DNA of 64,000 nucleotides from Powellomyces hirtus (taxonomy: Eukaryota; Chytridiomycota; Chytridiomycetes; Spizellomycetales; Powellomycetaceae), in contig JAHLKG010000002.1 of assembly GCA_025526995.1 (NCBI GenBank), positions 1,302,001 to 1,366,000 of the forward strand, given 5' to 3'. Every line of letters begins with the position of its first letter. Within the stretch, counting starts at the first letter, position 1. The notes under the pieces are model-generated. The model made no database searches, had not been told where the DNA came from, and saw nothing but the letters and a program-made list of their open reading frames with translations. Below, piece after piece: positions 59,764-64,000 of the stretch. Position numbers and translations under genes: made by a program.

Positions 59764-60354
59764 CTACACCTGGATCTCATCGTGAGTGACAGGCTCTGTA
59801 TCAGCATTATTCTCCTGCTCCTGCAGATTGCCGGTGGAGTTATTCAGGCTGCCGTTGGAGCCCTGCCTGGCCTGCTCCCTCGTGCGGTCGCCCTTCTGAG
59901 CCGTGCCGAGGTTCTCGGCCGACTTGCGAGGCACCAGCAGAGCATGTTGGGTTCCAAGCGTGTCGAGACCGTAGCTCGGCGTCTCGCCTGTGCCCACAGT
60001 GGTCTTGTGCAGACCTTCAGAGGCTTTTTTTGGCGCGTGTTTGGCGTGCATCACGGAAACAGCGTCGGCGACCGCTGTTGCTTTGGGCTGCGGCGCGTGT
60101 TTCTGACACCAGATTTGCTCGTTGACCACCTGGAACGTCTTGAGATTCAGCTGGATGTTGCAGTTTTGGTCGCTGCATTTAAAGCATCCCTGTTTGTTGC
60201 ATAATGAGAGTCAGAAAAAAAAAACTCGTGCCGACAAACCACACAGACTGTCGGGTGCACTTTGTACCTTGTGATACCACTTGGACGCCGCCTCAACCTT
60301 TTCGGTAGGATACACAGTCTTCTCACACTTTCCGCACTTTTCTGAAGATGACAT
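59764..60354 (-). CDS. Single-LIM-domain protein
   Basis: Small zinc-binding scaffold, probably cytoskeletal by analogy with LASP/CRP/EPLIN-like LIM proteins; partner unknown. Exons 60354-60268 and 60189-59764 give 170 residues. Residues 7-60 form one LIM domain: CGKCEKTVYPTEKVEAASKW, YHK-GC across the intron, CSDQNC, and WCQKH. Ligand spacing is Cys-X2-Cys-X17-His-X2-Cys-X2-Cys-X4-Cys then Cys-X2-His; the X4 is two longer than the usual X2 between the ligands of the second finger. The remaining 110 residues are low-complexity (Gln, Asn, Thr, Ser) with no second LIM. The start MSSSEK is the first Met and immediately precedes the first ligand. Confidence 0.88.
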
Positions 60355-61326
60355 TGATGGTCGGATATAATGTAAAAAAAGATTGGGATTCAAAAAGCAA
60401 ACACAGTAAGAAAATAAAATGCGTTTGTTCGATTGTGGGGGAATTTGGTCTCGTTTCCTCCTTTTGTAGCGTGCCGAGGGGCTCTTATAGTTTTTGAGAA
60501 GTGTGGGGGAAGACATTGACCAAAACAAACGCCGGATGCGTGGCGAGATGTTCTAATTTTAGATCATATGCTTTTGTGGGGTGTAGGATTATGGATGCCC
60601 TTTCTGAATAAAGGCGTTCGGGACCATTTGTAGAATGAGGCTTCCAACACAAACAAGCCATTCTGGCGTTGGCCGCGAAATATAAACTCAAGCAAAATGA
60701 GAGTGGAAGCAGTATCCACGAACATGTCCGCAGACTCCCTTTTTTTTCCATGAACTTGTCGAGACTCGGTCAACTTTCTGTCTATCGCGCTCCGACCGCT
60801 GACTCAGCAATTGCGGAGTTTGCGAGATGCAACTTGGTCAATACTAGGATGTAGAAAAATTGGTTTTTCAGATGTGCCACAAGTCCAGGATCATACTCCA
60901 TAAGTCCAGGATGAGTAAGATCCGTTGGGGCCGAGCCCACCGCTGTTTCCTGGCAGTACCTGTCCGTTGTGGCCTGAGATTCAGTAAGAAAGCACAATGG
61001 CATCAAACGGGAATTGTCATTTGATGTGGGATGACCAGAATTTGACGTGAGTATTTAAGAGACAGCATCGGTGTTCTCTGGATTTCGTGAGGCGTGGCCG
61101 CCGCCTCATAATATGAAATGACGTGTACAGATGCTGGGTGTAATTCGGATTTAAGCTTCATCTTATTGCGACGGTCCTTCCTTTAAGACCGCATTCATTC
61201 CATGGACCCAAAATAGTAGCACATGCATAACATAGTGCACAAAAATGCACGGGTGTTGGCGGCAGAAGTCACAGCGGACAGAGCGAGAGAGTCCGAAAGA
61301 AGAAATCGTAACGGGCAAAAAAAGCC
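60355..61326. other. Divergent intergenic LIM / membrane protein
   Basis: 972 bp containing both promoters. Short frames only; no RNA gene or repeat recognised. Confidence 0.45.
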
Positions 61327-62568
61327 ATGGTACTCGCTTTGCGACTTGTGTTGGAACAGAATGGTATGAGCGAATGGTAACATCTGCGCATCAGTTGTTT
61401 CGTTCGAATCATGTGTTGTGCAGTAGCCAGGAAAGAATGTCCCTGGTTTTGTAACAGAAAGACTGACTTTTCTGCTTTGTCAGGATTTATCGATATGTTT
61501 GCCATTTCGTTCGCTGTCCTGATGTGGATTCGGAACCGGCAAGGATATCATGAAAGACTGCTGCTGTTGACGTCGATTTCAAGCTTTGTGGCCAACACTC
61601 TACTGATATACACCGATGGCCCGCCAGGACGTAAGCAGATCAAAATGAAATTTCGACCTCAGTTGACTGTTTTCTGACTCGGATGCTGTTCAAAGTCCGG
61701 GTCACAGATTTGGAATCCGTGAGGGCAATGACACTCTTTGAAGTGGTCGGTTGGAGTATCAGAGAGATAGGCTTGCTACTCTATGGCAACAAACTGGTAC
61801 GCATTCTGGACGTATCGAAACGGGAAGGTGCGTTCAGAATGTGGGTTGGGGACCCGACTCTCGCTTCCCGCAAATCCAAACACCTTATCCACCTCTGTAG
61901 TGTGGTATTATCGCAGCTTCTATTTCGCGTTTGGAAGTCTCTGTGCCTGGCGCACCGTGGACTTGTGTCTCCGAACATCAGATCCACTGGGAACAGGCAC
62001 GGCACTGAACGTGGTGCGCAAGGTCGACCCGGCCTACCTCGGAACGCTGTCGGCTTTAGAGCTCTTGACCGCCTTCTTCCTCGTAAAGCTGACGGTGTAC
62101 CACATCCGAGCAACCGACAAGTCCAGTACGGTCCACGCGTTCGCCCGCCGCGTGTTATCCACGGGCGTCCTCCGTGTGGTCTTTGTGAACATGATCCCTG
62201 GAGTCCGGCTCATCATGAACCAAACGATTTCCTCCAGCTTCAACTATTCGTCAGACGCCTCCGCCATCATCTACTACCTCCAATCCTCCATGAATCTCAT
62301 GTACCTGATTGACCTGGCAATGACCAAAATGGACTCGTCCTCCATCTTCCGATCGAGCAGCAAGTATAGCGGGAATGTATCATCAAATGCACGTCATCAG
62401 CAGGGATTTTCAACCGATTTGAGGCGCGTCACTGGGTCACAGATCGGCAACAGCGAAATTCAGCATACCAATTTTCGCGACAGCAGCCATACCACGCGAG
62501 GAATAAATAGCACACGAGGGATAAAATCAACAGCGGAGGAGAATGTGGAAATTGCATGCTTACAATAA
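61327..62568 (+). CDS. Orphan multi-pass (about seven-helix) membrane protein
   Basis: I do not recognise the family. Exons 61327-61363, 61484-61630, 61708-61827 and 61901-62568 join in phase to 323 residues; the first exon (MVLALRLVLEQNG) is inferred from a strong acceptor (CTGCTTTGTCAG at 61483) and matching phase, and the alternative start is ATG 61411 without that intron. Seven hydrophobic segments follow one another: IDMFAISFAVLMWI; LLLLTSISSFVANTLLIY; LFEVVGWSIREIGLLLY; YYRSFYFAFGSLCAWRTVDL; LGTLSALELLTAFFLVKL; VLRVVFVNMIPGVRLIM; SAIIYYLQSSMNLMYLIDL. The C-terminal 80 residues are Ser/Arg/Asn-rich and probably cytoplasmic (RSSSKYSGN, TTRGINSTRG). Topology would suit a receptor or a small transporter, but no GPCR motif (DRY, NPxxY) is present. 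Function unknown. Confidence 0.7.
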
Positions 62569-62836
62569 TTTGGGCAAGGCTATCCTTTGTAGTTTTTTTT
62601 TTTTTGGAGCATAGAATGACAAACTTGTCAAAAAAGGGCCATGTCATTTTGATGGAGGATAGCTGACCTTTACATGGCAACCTGCATCCCGACTATTATA
62701 ATGTCTATTATACGTCTCCTCTGCTGGATGGTGAGAAAGGTTTCTATAGGCATCTATTTCGGGTATCTGCGACGATGGGAAACGTAAAGTCTCTAATTCG
62801 AAAAGGACTGCAGGCGAGGGTTTTTGAAAGCTCTTT
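62569..62836. other. Convergent intergenic
   Basis: 268 bp of shared 3' flank with a T10 run near 62593; nothing recognised. Confidence 0.4.
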
Positions 62837-64000
62837 CTAACGCATGCAGCTCTTGGGCTGCGACAACGAAAGGTCGTTGACGCCAGTCTTCCAGCGCAGA
62901 CCGTCACGGGTAAACACCCCAAAATGCGATTCGATGTTGTCAGCCGGGGCCTGCCCCGCCGGCTTGTCGAATGCCTGGAAGTAGAACAAGTCGATCCCGG
63001 CGCTGGCCGTGTAACAGGTGATTTGGCTCATGAACGTGTTCATCTCGTTCAGGCCGCTCTTTGAGTTGCCGCACGAGCCGCACGAGCCGGCGGTGGGATG
63101 GCCTGTTTCGGTGATGACTAGGCGAGGTTTGCCGTTCATGCAAGTTCCACCGTTGCATTGGGAGCCGAACTGTTTTTCTACGACCGTTTTGATGTAGTTG
63201 AGCGCGTCTCCGTTGGCGGCATTGAACCCGGCGTAAATTGGGTAGGCGTCAACGTAGACTTGGTCAACGTTTTTGAGAAGTTCGGTAGGGGTCGACTGAC
63301 TGTAATCGCCGTTGAAATTCAACCAGCCATTCACAATGTCGATGACGGAGACTGTGCCCCGCCAGTTGGCCTCATTGGCCAGACGCGAGCGGGTGGATTG
63401 GATGAGCTGCATAACTTTCCAATACGGCACCGCGGTGGCGGGGAGAGACGGCTCGTTGCCGACCGAGACACCGTAGATGAGGTTGGGGTATTTTTTCGCG
63501 AGCTGCACAATGAGGTTTTGCTGGTTCTGGATGTGACCGTCGTCAGCGTGGCTCCACATGTTGACCAGAACCTTCATGGGGAGGTTGGCGTTGTGAATGG
63601 CTTCCAAGGCAAACGCTGACGCCTGCGCGTCGTAGGTGCGGATCGCGTGAGTGTATTTTGAGAGGAAAGTGAGTTCTGTCTGCGCCTGCGCCACGCTGTG
63701 GACATCCGAGTACGCCAGACCAAAGAAGGGTTTGGCGCCTCCGGAACCGTTCTGATCGTTGGACTTCCATGGCTTGATGTCCCATTTTTGGTTGTTGGTT
63801 CCCGAGCAGGTCCATTGTTGCACTTTTCGTGTGTGGACGTCGAGATCCAGGCACTTGTTGCTGTGCACAAAGGAGATGTCGCCCGCTGGGTTGGGCCAGT
63901 GGATCAGCTGGTTGGCTTTGTTGCTGTCGCAGTCCATGATGCTGGCTGCGGCACCGTCTTCGCGGCTGAAACCGTCGATGGCTATGCATTTGTTGGAGGC
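62837..64000 (-). CDS. GH17 beta-1,3-glucanase-like enzyme with ricin-type lectin domain (5' partial)
   Basis: Probably secreted or wall-bound hydrolase acting on beta-1,3-glucan. The frame is open from the window edge (64000) to the stop at 62837, 387 residues visible; the signal peptide and start lie outside. The visible N-terminus is a ricin-B/CBM13-type repeat (NKCIAIDGF, then DCDSNKANQLIHW; SNKCLDLDVHTRKVQQWTCS, NNQKWDI). The GH17 barrel follows: KPFFGLAYSD, TFLSKYTHAIRTYDAQ, VLVNMWSHADDG, YGVSVGNEPSLPA with the acid/base Glu, VYVDAYPIYAGF, and RLVITETGHPTAGS with the nucleophile Glu, ending with SHFGVFTRDGLRWK. Cys-rich pieces (CNGGTC, CGSCG) may form disulphides. The lectin domain before GH17 may target a carbohydrate surface. 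No introns in the visible part. Confidence 0.9.
   Translation of the reverse strand, partial: ASNKCIAIDGFSREDGAAASIMDCDSNKANQLIHWPNPAGDISFVHSNKCLDLDVHTRKVQQWTCSGTNNQKWDIKPWKSNDQNGSGGAKPFFGLAYSDVHSVAQAQTELTFLSKYTHAIRTYDAQASAFALEAIHNANLPMKVLVNMWSHADDGHIQNQQNLIVQLAKKYPNLIYGVSVGNEPSLPATAVPYWKVMQLIQSTRSRLANEANWRGTVSVIDIVNGWLNFNGDYSQSTPTELLKNVDQVYVDAYPIYAGFNAANGDALNYIKTVVEKQFGSQCNGGTCMNGKPRLVITETGHPTAGSCGSCGNSKSGLNEMNTFMSQITCYTASAGIDLFYFQAFDKPAGQAPADNIESHFGVFTRDGLRWKTGVNDLSLSQPKSCMR

Overview
The window reads as nuclear DNA of a flagellated (zoosporic) fungus, most likely a chytrid. Genes sit close together on both strands. Introns are short (about 55-120 bp, GT-AG) and their phases join into clean proteins. 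Fungal-type genes (NADPH-oxidase regulator NoxR, alternative oxidase, Sws2-like mitochondrial S13, fungal/plant-type Fpg without zinc finger) lie beside an axonemal outer-arm dynein heavy chain, which only a fungus with motile zoospores would keep. All gene models were made by hand from reading frames and splice signals; no database search was run.

Layout, left to right. 1-13.7 kb: gamma/DNAH5-type outer-arm dynein heavy chain, 5' end outside the window. 14.1-14.8 kb: an unrecognised minus-strand gene. 15.1-16.6 kb: Fpg DNA glycosylase. 17.1-19.2 and 19.9-21.8 kb: two convergent F-box genes. 22.6-26.7 kb: COG1, 16 exons. 26.7-28.3 kb: gene-poor, with a small tandem repeat. 28.3-29.6 kb: quinolinate phosphoribosyltransferase (NAD synthesis). 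30.2-34.1 kb: mitochondrial MutS homologue MSH1, 14 exons. 34.5-34.9 kb: mitochondrial uS13. 35.6-36.9 kb: proteasome alpha-4. 37.3-38.8 kb: SURF6/Rrp14. 39.1-40.8 kb: an SH3 domain joined to a septin-like GTPase. 41.2-43.2 kb: Trm2-type tRNA methyltransferase. 43.5-44.6 kb: alternative oxidase. 45.9-47.7 kb: NoxR/p67phox-like protein. 48.0-48.6 kb: LSm5. 49.0-50.0 kb: ribosomal protein uL16/RPL10. 50.3-53.8 kb: proteasome Rpn1. 54.1-55.2 kb: BUD13. 55.2-59.5 kb: a degraded tract with GC-rich repeats, a broken kinase/FHA gene and a frameshifted ABCC transporter remnant. 59.8-60.4 kb: single-LIM protein. 61.3-62.6 kb: orphan seven-helix membrane protein. 62.8-64.0 kb: GH17 glucanase with a ricin-type lectin domain, 5' end outside the window.

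Most genes are housekeeping and stand alone, as usual in eukaryotes. Several pairs are divergent over short spacers that may act as shared promoters: SURF6 / SH3-septin (313 bp), RPN1 / BUD13 (310 bp),LSM5 / RPL10 (441 bp) and, over 1.3 kb, AOX / NoxR. Proteasome (alpha-4, Rpn1), ribosome and rRNA (SURF6, RPL10, uS13m), RNA processing (LSm5, BUD13, Trm2) and mitochondrial (MSH1, uS13m, AOX) functions are all represented. The most unusual items are the SH3-septin fusion, the seven-helix orphan, a probable GC-AG intron in the QPRT gene, an alternative oxidase with LEESA in place of LEEEA, and the degraded tract at 55-59.5 kb.
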